Positions 8,518-17,217 of a DNA stretch of 56,027 nucleotides are shown piece by piece. The notes under the pieces were generated by a model that saw only the letters and a list, made by a program, of their open reading frames with translations, had not been told where the DNA came from and did no database searches. Position numbers and translations under genes: made by a program. Origin of the DNA: Fuerstiella sp. GTDB taxonomy: Bacteria > Planctomycetota > Planctomycetia > Planctomycetales > Planctomycetaceae. The DNA lies in NCBI GenBank assembly GCA_029247265.1, contig JAQWLN010000016.1:1-56027 (forward strand). The letters are read 5' to 3'. Every line of letters begins with the position of its first letter. Positions within the stretch are counted from its first letter, which is position 1.

Positions 8518-10245
8518 ATAGTCTGAGGATCGATAGCCACCCGGCCCGTAGACCATCATATTGGTCTGGTAGCCGAACGGCGTGGCAAAGCTGCCGGCGG
8601 ATCCCATGATCAGGGCGATGATCAGCGGTTCCGCGTTCACATTCATCGCCGTTGCCGAGGCCAGTGCGATCTGCAGCACAAGAACTGCCGCGGCTTTGGC
8701 CGTAATCAGGTTGGTCAGTACCACCGACAGCGTGTAGATCGCAATCAACATTGGATAGTGACCGTTACTGACCAGTGTTGCCATGAGTTCGCTGACAAAC
8801 CTGTCGGCCTGGCTGGCCTTCATCGCCTCGCCGATTCCCAGCCCCGCAGCCATCACCAGAATGACGTTCCAGTCGATCGCACGACGGGCGTCGTCAGCTC
8901 GCGTGCACCGAAAAAACAGCATCAGCATCGCTGCAGGCAGTGCGGCCAGAAGAGCGGCATCATTGATTCCCAATGTGCCAAATACAGACGCCGCAATGAC
9001 GAAGCCGGCCATGATCAGCCGAGCGATCCAGGCGTTTTCGTGACGTACGGGAGCAGAATTCTGAACTTCGCTCACAAGGAAGAAATGTCGCGAATTGCGC
9101 TGCTGCTCAATAAAGTCCTGGTTGGATTCCAGCAGCAGTGTGTCGCCAGGCTGCAGACGAATATCGCCAATTCGGCCGGGCAGACGAATGCCGTCACGAT
9201 TGACCGCGATGATCGCGGCGTTGTAGTGCGAACGAAACTTCGATTCTCGAATTGTCATTCGCAGAAATGGATAGCTACCTGACACAACGGCTTCCATCAG
9301 ACACCGCTGAGAACGTGGACCGTCCAGTTTGAACAACTGATCGGTGGCGGGTTTGAGTCCGGGAATCTTCTGCAGATCCACGACGGATTCGACGACTCCA
9401 ACAAAGACCAGGTGATCATTCGCGCGCAGCAGACTGTCGGAACTGACCGCCGGCAGGACGTGGCCATCGCGGTCGATTTCCATCAGATACATGCCCGGCA
9501 AATGTCGCAGACCGGCTTCTTCAATCGTGTTACCAACCAGCGGGCTGCTGGGGTCAACCTCCATTTCCACGGTGTACTCGCGAGGGTCGTCGTTGGCCGT
9601 GAATGCGGGTTGACGTTCGGGCAGCAGTCGCCGTGTGAATAATGTCAGAAAGCCGATGCCAACGACCATGCATGGCACGCCCACCCACGCCAGTTCAAAC
9701 ATCGTCAGACCGCTGTCCGGGTTGTGTTCGACCAGTTTGCTGTTCACGACGATGGTGGTACTGGTTCCGATCAAGGTACACATGCCGCCGAGAATGGCAG
9801 CGAAGCTGAGCGGCATAAACAGGTGACTGACTGAGATGCGGTGCTTGCGCGACCAGTCGCTGATAATTGGCATCATCAACGCCACCACAGGCGTATTATT
9901 CAAAAACGGGCTCAACAGAGCGGCGGGCACCATTGTTCGTAATTGAGCGGATGTTGTGCCTTTTGGCGTTCCGAGTAATCGCATCCCCAGCCAGGCGAAT
10001 GCTCCGGTCCGCTGCAGGCCATCGGCGACGACGAACAGGACAGCGACGGTCAGCACGCCCGGATTTGCGAATCCCGATAGTCCCTGAGTGACCGACAGAC
10101 CGTGTTCTTTGTCAAACGCTCCATACACCAGCAGCAACGTCAATCCACCCAGCAGAGAAATATCTGCGGGGAATCGATAATGCATGATCGCGACGATCAC
10201 CGCCACAATCACACCCAGAGTCAAAGCGATCGGAAACCACTCCAT
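8440..10245 (-). CDS. DASS/SLC13-type anion permease with two RCK_C (TrkA-C) domains
   Basis: 601-residue inner-membrane transporter. The transmembrane halves flank a central cytoplasmic pair of RCK_C/TrkA-C regulatory domains (about residues 210-290 and 300-385). The first half contains FLNNTPVV, matching the SNT/NNTP substrate-binding motif of SLC13/DASS carriers. The second half contains the matching TNLITAKAAA segment. Proteins of this layout are usually annotated as sodium:sulfate/dicarboxylate symporters or SAC1-like anion transporters; the substrate is not fixed by sequence. ATG 10245 is used, with GTG one codon upstream. The next gene upstream on the same strand is a PAP-phosphatase-like enzyme, which makes sulfate plausible. 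Confidence 0.88.
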   Translation of the reverse strand: MEWFPIALTLGVIVAVIVAIMHYRFPADISLLGGLTLLLVYGAFDKEHGLSVTQGLSGFANPGVLTVAVLFVVADGLQRTGAFAWLGMRLLGTPKGTTSAQLRTMVPAALLSPFLNNTPVVALMMPIISDWSRKHRISVSHLFMPLSFAAILGGMCTLIGTSTTIVVNSKLVEHNPDSGLTMFELAWVGVPCMVVGIGFLTLFTRRLLPERQPAFTANDDPREYTVEMEVDPSSPLVGNTIEEAGLRHLPGMYLMEIDRDGHVLPAVSSDSLLRANDHLVFVGVVESVVDLQKIPGLKPATDQLFKLDGPRSQRCLMEAVVSGSYPFLRMTIRESKFRSHYNAAIIAVNRDGIRLPGRIGDIRLQPGDTLLLESNQDFIEQQRNSRHFFLVSEVQNSAPVRHENAWIARLIMAGFVIAASVFGTLGINDAALLAALPAAMLMLFFRCTRADDARRAIDWNVILVMAAGLGIGEAMKASQADRFVSELMATLVSNGHYPMLIAIYTLSVVLTNLITAKAAAVLVLQIALASATAMNVNAEPLIIALIMGSAGSFATPFGYQTNMMVYGPGGYRSSDYLRLGIPLSIIVGVITVVITPLVWPF

Positions 10246-10275
10246 CACAAACTTTCCGCTGAGTTCAGGAGGGTT

Positions 10276-11271
10276 CTAGTCTGGAGAATTATCCGTTACG
10301 GCAGCCACGACAGCATCGTGAAACCGTCCGTTTGTCACAACCATGCCTTCGTTCTTTGCCAGTGTCGCACCATGATGAAACTCCGGGACTTTGCCGTGAA
10401 TGTCTGTAACCGTGCCACCAGCTTCTTCAACAACAAGGATCCCACCGGCATGGTCCCAGATCTTTTCCTGATAACCTTTTCGCGTCGGCAACCGCAGGTA
10501 GATGTCAGCGTCACCCATTGCCACTGCCAGGTACTTGCACTGACTGTCGATACGAAAGGGTTCTCGACTGATCTCCAGCTGTCCCGCGATCTGGCCGGAC
10601 CAATCGTGTGAACTGTGACCCGATTCGACCGATTCACAGAAACGAGCGTCACTGCTGACGGCCGTGGACGACACTCGTACTTGTTGAGGTTCACTGTCTG
10701 GCGCATCGAGTGGTTGAATGAAGCTGCCTGCGCCGTTGACGGCCCATGACAGAATGCCTCGTGTACCGTTGGGCTCAGATGAATCCAGCGGCATGTTAGG
10801 GCAGCCGAGAATCCCAATCTGAATCTTTCCATCAACAATCAATGCCAGCGAAATGGCATACTGCTCTTTCCTCAGGAATCCCTTCGTGCCATCGATCGGG
10901 TCAAGTGTCCAGAATCGGGACCGATAGTCCTGCAGGCCACCACGATCGATCCAGTCACAGATTTCGTCGGGCGTTCCGCTAACGCCGACGGCCGCACACT
11001 CGACAACAATCCGGGCCAGAAAATCAGTACCGGCTGGCTCACGAAGCTCTTCAGCTCCCTCTTCACCAATGACGGGATCATTCGGAAAGGCTGCCTGTAA
11101 CTGCCGGCAAATCATGGCCTGGCTGGCAAAGTCCGCTACCGTGACTGGACTCTTGTCTTTTTTCTGCAGCGATTCGGCCGAGATTGCGGACTGAACTGCC
11201 CGGCAGACATCAGCTGCCTGGCGGACCGCCTGCAGGCCGGTTTCCAGCTCTTTTGCGTACAAAGACGTCAT
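10276..11271 (-). CDS. 3'(2'),5'-bisphosphate nucleotidase-like (inositol monophosphatase superfamily)
   Basis: 331-residue soluble Mg2+-dependent, Li+-sensitive type phosphatase. Metal-binding motifs are visible: GEEGAEE, the DPIDGTKGF signature, and WDHAGG near the C-terminus. DPIDGTKGF with a following Leu and the overall length match Hal2/CysQ enzymes, which convert PAP (3'-phosphoadenosine 5'-phosphate) to AMP in sulfur metabolism, better than IMPase (which usually has DPLDGTxNF). The start at 11271 (MTSLYAKELETG) gives the family N-terminus; the frame stays open further upstream but that part is not conserved-looking. It sits 30 bp upstream of the DASS transporter on the same strand, probably one operon. 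Confidence 0.88.
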   Translation of the reverse strand: MTSLYAKELETGLQAVRQAADVCRAVQSAISAESLQKKDKSPVTVADFASQAMICRQLQAAFPNDPVIGEEGAEELREPAGTDFLARIVVECAAVGVSGTPDEICDWIDRGGLQDYRSRFWTLDPIDGTKGFLRKEQYAISLALIVDGKIQIGILGCPNMPLDSSEPNGTRGILSWAVNGAGSFIQPLDAPDSEPQQVRVSSTAVSSDARFCESVESGHSSHDWSGQIAGQLEISREPFRIDSQCKYLAVAMGDADIYLRLPTRKGYQEKIWDHAGGILVVEEAGGTVTDIHGKVPEFHHGATLAKNEGMVVTNGRFHDAVVAAVTDNSPD

Positions 11272-11435
11272 CGACAGCTTTCGTGAATTGTTTTCCGACT
11301 CAAAGGCGTGCCTTTTACCGCAATTGCATGGCTGACAAAAGTGGTTTCGGCAACAGGGACCGAGTGTTCGACGCATTTTCGGCGGGGCTGTGACCTTTGA
11401 GCGGTAGCCCGAATCCGTTTGCGGGCCGTCCCGCG

Positions 11436-11723
11436 TCAGATAAGCATGAGACTCAGCAGAAACGATACAACAATCGCCATAATGACCAAACGCATCCACA
11501 TCTGTCTCTGGCTCGCTGGCGAAGTCGGTTCGCCGTGTTGCGGGAATTCACGAGCTACGAAGTCATCGTAGTCGAAATCATCCGCATCATGCGGGTCGTA
11601 ATCGTCACCGGAATCAATGTAGTCGTCGCTAAAGCCGCACTCTCGGCAGACTCTGGCGTTCGAGGGCAGATCGGATCCGCAGTGCGGACACGGTGACCAA
11701 TCGTTGGGTTCGGTAGTTGGCAT
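11436..11723 (-). CDS. small zinc-ribbon protein with C-terminal membrane anchor
   Basis: 95 residues. An N-terminal zinc ribbon uses two CxxC knuckles (CPHC near 12-15 and CREC near 26-29). An Asp/Tyr-rich acidic linker (about 33-56) and a single TM helix at the very C-terminus (about 75-95, VIMAIVVSFLLSLMLI) follow. It is therefore a tail-anchored cytoplasmic zinc ribbon. Function unknown. It lies 164 bp upstream of the bisphosphate nucleotidase on the same strand. Confidence 0.8.
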   Translation of the reverse strand: MPTTEPNDWSPCPHCGSDLPSNARVCRECGFSDDYIDSGDDYDPHDADDFDYDDFVAREFPQHGEPTSPASQRQMWMRLVIMAIVVSFLLSLMLI

Positions 11724-11935
11724 TCTGAATGTGTTATACCCGACGGAAAGCGATCAGAGCAGAGACTCCGGCTTTTCGAAGGTGGACTTCCTGAATGTGG
11801 TAGCTCACCGTTCGCAGGAAAATTCTGTCCCTCGCTCAACGACGGACTTTCTGTGTCGGCGACGAGACGGCGTCGACTGTTTCCGGTATGGTTTGTGAGT
11901 CTGTCTGAGTTGTTTGTTCATCCCGGAGTTCCCGC

Positions 11936-14467
11936 ATGGTTCTTTCTTATCTTCGTTTCACGTTCGCATCTGCAGTAATGTTCGCGGCAGTGACTCTCAG
12001 TGACGGACTGCTATTCGCTCAGCAACTGACGGAAACGAACTATGATCGACTAGTGCCTGCCGGAAAAGAAGTCGACGCGATCTACGGTGACTTCGCCCTG
12101 CAGAACGGTGCTGCCAAAGCGGTCATTGCGTTTCCCACGACGACTCGAAACTGCAACATGACCGTTCGTGGCGTTGGTGGGTGCCTTATTGACCTTGCCA
12201 CAACGTCGCATGACAGCGATCAGTTAGGTTCTTTCTATCCGGGCCGCCGGAAGTTTGCGTTTTCACAAGCGCGGGCCGATGAACGATCAGTCACCGTGAC
12301 TTCACCGGGGTCTGAGACACGACCGATGTGTGACGTTCGTTACAAAATCAACACTAACCAGCCAGTCATTGAAGTCACGTCGACCTGGTTGAACACCACG
12401 AAGAGCGACTGGACGCTTGCCCTTGAGGACGATCTGCGAGCGGACGGTGGCAAAGAGGATATGGTGCGGTCCCCGAACGGAACCCACGGTGTGTTCTATG
12501 TTGATGATGTTTATTGGCAGCAGGCCTATGCGATCTGTGCGGCCGGCTATCGAATTCGCAGTAACAGCAACTCGCGGGAATGTGTGCTTGTCTACGAGCC
12601 CGAAGATGGGAACGCCGTTATCCTTAAGCCAGGACAATCGTTCACTCTGACACGTCACATCGTGGTTGGCCGGGCTCTTCCAAACGTTCTCGCGATGGCA
12701 GAACGAATCGCGATGGTCCCATCCGAGGCGCATCCCTGCGAAGTCACGCTTGTCACCGCAGTTGGAGAGCCCGCAGAAGACGCCCGAGTTACGTTTCGTC
12801 GCGGAAAGGAACTCCGCGGGACTGTCAGAACAGACAGGAACGGAGCGGCGCATCTGCAGCTACCGGAGGGGAAATACACTATAAATGCAACGATTGGCGG
12901 AGTCGCCCTGCTGCCGCCAAACGCTGTTCAGCTTGACGTGCGTCAGGGCGGCAACAAGTTTGAGCTGCAAAGTGCCAGCTATCGGCCCGGACGTGTCACG
13001 GCGACAATCACCGATGGCAACGGCTCGCCGATTCCCGTGAAAGTTGAGTTCATCGGCGACGGTGAGACTCCCACACCGAACTGGGGCCCGGAATCCGCCG
13101 AACATTTCGTCCGCAACCTCGCATACACGGCAGACGGTACATTCACCAAACCGTTGCAGGCCGGGAACTATGACATCATCGTCAGCCATGGCCCGGAACA
13201 CGACGCGGTGTTCACCAGGCTGACGGTCACGGCGGGGCGAACGACGAAACTTGAAGCGACGCTCCCACATTCCGTGAAGACACCAGGCTGGGTCAGCAGC
13301 GACTTTCACAGTCACAGCTCACCGTCCGGCGACAATACCGGCAGTCAGAAGGGACGTGTCCTGAACCTGGCAGCAGAAAATATCGAATTCGCTCCGTGTA
13401 CAGAACACAACCGAGTCAGCACGTACGACGGGCATATCGCTGAACTTGGATTGAAGCGATTTCTCGCAACCGTGTCCGGCATGGAATTGACCGGGCAGCC
13501 GCTGCCGCTCAATCACCAGAACGTTTTCCCAATGAGGTACACTCCACGAACGCAGGACGGCGGTGGACCGGTGACGGACTCCAGTCCCGAAACACAGATT
13601 GAACGGATCGCCCTGTGGGATGACCGCAGCGAGAAACTGATTCAACAGAACCACCCGGATCTCGGCTGGTTGTTCTATGATAAGAACGGAGATGGAACAC
13701 CCGACAAAGGATACGCGAGGTCGTTCCCGCTGATGGACGTGATGGAAATTCATCCGATCGATCGGATTCTGAATGTGACACAATTCGACGAACGCGACGG
13801 CAAGGCATTTGGCAACAACCGTATGTTGAACTGGCTGCAGCTGCTGAATCAGGGCTATCACATCTACGGAGTCGTAAACACTGATGCTCACTACAACTTT
13901 CACGGTAGTGGCTGGCTGCGTAACTGGATTCAGTCAGGTACCGACGATCCGGCGATGATCGACCCGATGCAAATGGTTCACGCCTCTGAACAGGGGCGGC
14001 TGGTGATGTCGAACGGACCGTATCTGGAGGCCACGTTTTCGGCAGCCGGCGGCGGTGACGCCTTTGTCAGCGGCCAGGCTCTGGTTGCAAAATCCGGAAA
14101 GGTCAGGGCACACGTCCGTGTGCAATGCCCGAATTGGTTCGACATTGACACCGTTTTCGTAATGATCAACGGAAAGGTTGCGGAGCAGCTGCAGTTCACT
14201 CGCGATCAGAACGCCGACATGTTCAGCGATGATGTGCTGAAATTCGACCGCACGCTCGACATCGTGCTTACGGAAGACAGTCATGTTGTTGTCGTTGCCG
14301 GTCATCGTACAGAGACTCTGGGTGACGTCATGGGGCCATATGGCGGGAAGCAGCACCCGGCCGCGCTGACCAATCCGGTCTTCATCGACGTCGATGGCAA
14401 CGGATTTCAGCCGAACAAGGACACGTTAGGATTCCCATTGCCAGTCAAATTCGGCCGGCAGAAGTAA
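11936..14467 (+). CDS. secreted CehA/McbA-family metallohydrolase (PHP-like domain)
   Basis: 843 residues with a signal peptide (about 1-30, ending LFAQQ). Residues about 30-270 form a beta-rich N-terminal module. About 275-440 contain two carboxypeptidase-regulatory/Ig-like repeats (VTLVTAVGEPAEDARV... and VTATITDGNGSPIPVKV...). From about 455 a PHP-type metal-dependent domain begins, with ligands visible in SDFHSHSS, EHNR and NTDAHYNFHG. CehA (carbaryl hydrolase) gives the family its name, but most planctomycete members have unknown substrates. It may hydrolyse phosphoesters or other esters outside the cytoplasm. It is followed by cbiX after 94 bp. Confidence 0.86.
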   Translation: MVLSYLRFTFASAVMFAAVTLSDGLLFAQQLTETNYDRLVPAGKEVDAIYGDFALQNGAAKAVIAFPTTTRNCNMTVRGVGGCLIDLATTSHDSDQLGSFYPGRRKFAFSQARADERSVTVTSPGSETRPMCDVRYKINTNQPVIEVTSTWLNTTKSDWTLALEDDLRADGGKEDMVRSPNGTHGVFYVDDVYWQQAYAICAAGYRIRSNSNSRECVLVYEPEDGNAVILKPGQSFTLTRHIVVGRALPNVLAMAERIAMVPSEAHPCEVTLVTAVGEPAEDARVTFRRGKELRGTVRTDRNGAAHLQLPEGKYTINATIGGVALLPPNAVQLDVRQGGNKFELQSASYRPGRVTATITDGNGSPIPVKVEFIGDGETPTPNWGPESAEHFVRNLAYTADGTFTKPLQAGNYDIIVSHGPEHDAVFTRLTVTAGRTTKLEATLPHSVKTPGWVSSDFHSHSSPSGDNTGSQKGRVLNLAAENIEFAPCTEHNRVSTYDGHIAELGLKRFLATVSGMELTGQPLPLNHQNVFPMRYTPRTQDGGGPVTDSSPETQIERIALWDDRSEKLIQQNHPDLGWLFYDKNGDGTPDKGYARSFPLMDVMEIHPIDRILNVTQFDERDGKAFGNNRMLNWLQLLNQGYHIYGVVNTDAHYNFHGSGWLRNWIQSGTDDPAMIDPMQMVHASEQGRLVMSNGPYLEATFSAAGGGDAFVSGQALVAKSGKVRAHVRVQCPNWFDIDTVFVMINGKVAEQLQFTRDQNADMFSDDVLKFDRTLDIVLTEDSHVVVVAGHRTETLGDVMGPYGGKQHPAALTNPVFIDVDGNGFQPNKDTLGFPLPVKFGRQK

Positions 14468-14561
14468 TGCCGCCCGTCTGCGACGGTCGGAATAAACAGG
14501 ACGCGTGCGAAATAACAAGAAAGTGTATCCGGGGATATCCTAGTCACGACTGTTCACCATC

Positions 14562-15050
14562 ATGCCCGCTGCATTCGATTCATCTGACACAAGTCTGCAA
14601 CCGCCGGTGACCGCTGTCGTCATCGTGGACCATGGTTCGCGCAAGCCGGCCAGCAACGAAATGCTGTATCAGGCCACGAAGATATTTGCCGCTCAATCGG
14701 ACTATGCGATTGTTGAGTCGGCGCACATGGAGCTGGCTCAGCCGGACATCGCAGCTGCCTTTCGCAGGTGTATTGAACAGGGGGCCGCACGAGTTGTGGT
14801 TTTTCCATACTTTCTGTCACCGGGACGACACTGGAGCGAAGACATCCCTCGGCTGGTAACGGAAGCCGCCCGGCCGTTTCCTGATGTCGAATGGCTTGTC
14901 ACGGCCCCGTTCGGTCTGCATCCGGAAATGTCCTCCATCATCACTGACCGTATCCGACATTGTCTGGGTGCAGCAGAAGGCAAGCCGGATGTCACGTCCT
15001 GTGATGTCTGCGAAGCAGGTGGCGGTTGTGAGTTGCGCGGCGGGCAATGA
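14562..15050 (+). CDS. cbiX: short-form CbiX/SirB-type sirohydrochlorin chelatase
   Basis: 162-residue single-domain class II chelatase, expected to insert Co2+ or Fe2+ (or Ni2+) into sirohydrochlorin for cobalamin, siroheme or F430-type cofactors. The metal-site histidine is in VDHGSRKP (about residue 25), and FPYFLSPGRHW supplies the second conserved region (His about 92). The C-terminus ends in a cysteine-rich tail with Cys at CDVCEAGGGC, similar to iron-sulfur or metal-binding tails of some CbiX proteins. Two-domain bacterial CbiX proteins are about twice this length. No other cobalamin or siroheme gene is in the window. The 81-bp repeat begins 5 nt after its stop. Confidence 0.88.
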   Translation: MPAAFDSSDTSLQPPVTAVVIVDHGSRKPASNEMLYQATKIFAAQSDYAIVESAHMELAQPDIAAAFRRCIEQGAARVVVFPYFLSPGRHWSEDIPRLVTEAARPFPDVEWLVTAPFGLHPEMSSIITDRIRHCLGAAEGKPDVTSCDVCEAGGGCELRGGQ

Positions 15051-15054
15051 TCAC

Positions 15055-15135
15055 CTTTAGAGCAGTTTTCGAAAACATGTAGCACGTTCGGGCTCGTGGG
15101 AAGCTCACATGGCAGGCGGGGAACTGTCATTCGCG
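15055..15135 (+). repeat. 81-bp dispersed repeat, copy 2
   Basis: Perfect inverted copy of bases 1-81. It starts CTTTAGAGCAG 4 nt after the cbiX stop and holds the palindrome GTTTTCGAAAAC at 15065-15076. It has the same orientation relative to the upstream gene as copy 1. There is no U-tract, so it does not look like a simple intrinsic terminator. Confidence 0.9.
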
Positions 15136-15180
15136 GCCACAAGTCAGCGTAATACGCTGTAGCCGATCTCCCTGAAGGAC

Positions 15181-15636
15181 TTACGTGACTCGCAGAAGTT
15201 TCGTCAGCAGTTTGTCCAGCCGGTTGGCGAAGTTCTGTTTGTCTTTGGGCGTGTATGGAGGTGGTCCGGCAGTCTGAATGCCCGCAGCGCGAAATTCTGC
15301 CAGAAAATTCCGTGTCGACAGCCGAGACCCGATATTGTTCTTGTCCAGCTGATCACCGCGCGGATCAATCACGATAGCCCCTTTTTCAATCGCATCGGCA
15401 GCCAATGGAATATCAGCGGTGACCACCAGGTCTCCGTCTTTCAGCAATTCCACGATGCGTTGATCGGCCACATCTGCACCGGCCTTCACCAGTTCGAAGC
15501 GTATCAATTCCGACTTCGGATAGTTCATCGGCTGATTGGCAACCAGCGTCAATCGCAGACCGATTCGTCGGGCCGCCTTGAACAGTACGTCCTTGGCTTC
15601 CGCAGGACAGGCGTCGGCGTCAATCCAGATTTGCAT
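15181..15636 (-). CDS. yaiI: YaiI/YqxD family protein (DUF188)
   Basis: 151 residues, full length for the UPF0178/DUF188 family. Typical features are the start MQIWIDADACPAEAK, the VVTADIPLAADAIEKGA segment, the DPRGDQL block and the RNFLAEFR helix. The conserved acidic residues at the start (DADAC) and in TADIPLA suggest a PIN-like metal-dependent nuclease fold, but no activity is established for the family. It is monocistronic, convergent with cbiX across the repeat. Confidence 0.93.
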   Translation of the reverse strand: MQIWIDADACPAEAKDVLFKAARRIGLRLTLVANQPMNYPKSELIRFELVKAGADVADQRIVELLKDGDLVVTADIPLAADAIEKGAIVIDPRGDQLDKNNIGSRLSTRNFLAEFRAAGIQTAGPPPYTPKDKQNFANRLDKLLTKLLRVT

Positions 15637-15712
15637 GATGTTATGTTTGTCTTCCGTTCAGAAAAAACACGTCGTTATTCATCCAACGATACCAACCCAT
15701 AGAAATAAATTC

Positions 15713-15737
15713 GCAGTTCCGAGCGTTAGCTCGCATC
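15713..15737 (+). repeat. 25-bp palindromic dispersed repeat, copy A
   Basis: GCAGTTCCGAGCGT at 15713 continuing TAGCTCGCATC to 15737. It matches 42678-42702 at 24 of 25 positions. The core CGAGC...GCTCG can form a short hairpin. It lies just 3' of the minus-strand gene 15754-17049. Confidence 0.65.
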
Positions 15738-15753
15738 AACTGACGAAGTCGGA

Positions 15754-17049
15754 TTAGTTAAACCACAACGCGAAGTTCAGGAAGTTGCCACGAAAGTTGG
15801 TCATCATCTTGCCCCATTTTTCCTGCGAAATAATGTCAGCTTCCTCAAGATAGGGGGTCAATGCTGTTCCCTGAACCCATAACGCCAGGTCAAAACGAGT
15901 CGGCTGGGTAAATATTTTTCGAACATTGATGCCGATCTTTGGATTCTGCGGCAATCTGCTCCCCAGAGGAATTCCCCCCTTGATACCTCGCCAGAACGGC
16001 ACCAGTTTTCTTCCCTGGAGAATGGATTCCATTTCATCCAGAAATTCGTGCCAGCCGGAAATGACATCACGGCCGACGTCGAAGCCCTTCATGACTGATG
16101 TCTGGTCAGCACTGGGAACCCACTCGTGGTCATCGTCTGTTTCGGCTTCAATGAAATTCCATGACACCCGACTGAGTCGGATGACGGTTTCCATGTGCAT
16201 CAGCGCTTTGTGCATGCGTTCCGGTTCAACCACTTCGTAGTTGATGGTGTGCAGCCATGCAATGAGGTCCAGAATATTCTGAGGCCCAAAACTCATGAAA
16301 AATCCCGGACCTTCCGTTGCCAAGAATTCGTATGGAGAATCGACTCGTGGGTAGAACAGATGAGCCGTGCGTTCAAACTGGTCCTGCCAGTCATAAGCCA
16401 GCACGATCTCTGCAACCGCTGACAGAGCGTGACAGTACCCCTGAAGCCACGGCACGTCAGCAGCATCAAAAACAATCGGGAATTGCTTCGGAGGAGCGAC
16501 GTTGTCCCCCACGCGTGGATTCTGCAGCACCTGGCTGATATGCCACATTGTTTCTGCGTTGGTGTGTTTGCCGTCGCCGTCCAGGTCGATCTTGACGGCG
16601 CCAAGCTTGAGCGGCAGTCTTACGTCATCCGGTGTGACTGCGGTCAGCGTCTGCTCAGCCTTTGTCAGCCTGTCAACAAGTCTCTGCACCAGCGCACGGG
16701 CTTTCTGGTAAGAGATTTCATCGGGTTCCGGGTTCTCCGGAATCGGCAATCGCATGAACGGAATCGCGCGGCTACGACCACCCAGTAGTCCGTAACGGTA
16801 CTGGTCCTGCCCAAGGCCTTCGATGGCCTGAAAAAACTGCACCACGCCAAGACTGAATCTCGCCTGTTGATCTTTCGGATCGTCGCTGACCAACTTCTGC
16901 ATCGCTGCCGCACCATCGGCCAGCTTTCCCTGCAACAGGAAAGATTCCACCGGAGCCGCAGGATCCTGGGCTGTTGCCTGACCCGTTAGGTGCGCAACTG
17001 CGACGACAAGCAAACAGCCGCTGAATGGTTTCAGAACAGAACGCTTCAT
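15754..17049 (-). CDS. secreted protein of unknown function
   Basis: 431 residues. Start at 17049 (MKRSVLKPFSGC) gives a signal peptide ending ATAQDP; a Met three codons earlier is also possible. Residues about 35-80 look like a single TPR-type helix pair (GKLADGAAAMQKL..., QARFSLGVVQFFQAIEGL). The remainder, including a DLDGDGKHTNAETMW segment that resembles an EF-hand-like calcium loop (about residue 175), matches no catalytic family I recognise. It is probably exported and helical. It forms a run of minus-strand genes with the esterase and ceramidase, separated by gaps of more than 100 bp. Confidence 0.7.
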   Translation of the reverse strand: MKRSVLKPFSGCLLVVAVAHLTGQATAQDPAAPVESFLLQGKLADGAAAMQKLVSDDPKDQQARFSLGVVQFFQAIEGLGQDQYRYGLLGGRSRAIPFMRLPIPENPEPDEISYQKARALVQRLVDRLTKAEQTLTAVTPDDVRLPLKLGAVKIDLDGDGKHTNAETMWHISQVLQNPRVGDNVAPPKQFPIVFDAADVPWLQGYCHALSAVAEIVLAYDWQDQFERTAHLFYPRVDSPYEFLATEGPGFFMSFGPQNILDLIAWLHTINYEVVEPERMHKALMHMETVIRLSRVSWNFIEAETDDDHEWVPSADQTSVMKGFDVGRDVISGWHEFLDEMESILQGRKLVPFWRGIKGGIPLGSRLPQNPKIGINVRKIFTQPTRFDLALWVQGTALTPYLEEADIISQEKWGKMMTNFRGNFLNFALWFN

Positions 17050-17188
17050 TGCTGTCACCCCGTTTAAGATCTGACTGGAAATTCAACCCAAACCGATGGC
17101 CCATCCACGCGACTGAAACACCACATGGCTATTCGACTTAATCGGCGGCTCCAGCGTCACCGTAGTCTCCCCCAACAGGCCACGCCAC

Positions 17189-17217
17189 CGTCCTGACCGG
17201 GACCCCCGGTCAGGACG
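17189..17217. other. 13-bp perfect hairpin overlapping a stop codon
   Basis: CGTCCTGACCGGG (17189-17201) and its exact reverse complement (17205-17217) are separated by only 3 nt. The TGA of the minus-strand esterase lies inside it. There is no following U-run on either strand, so a classic terminator is not supported. It could be an mRNA 3'-end stabiliser or a dispersed palindrome. Confidence 0.6.

Noticed and set aside
17083..17209. Open frame upstream of the hydrolase end, with protein-like segments such as TVTLEPPIKSNS on the minus strand
   Set aside because: It is part of a shadow frame of the esterase and has no start, family match or ribosome site of its own.
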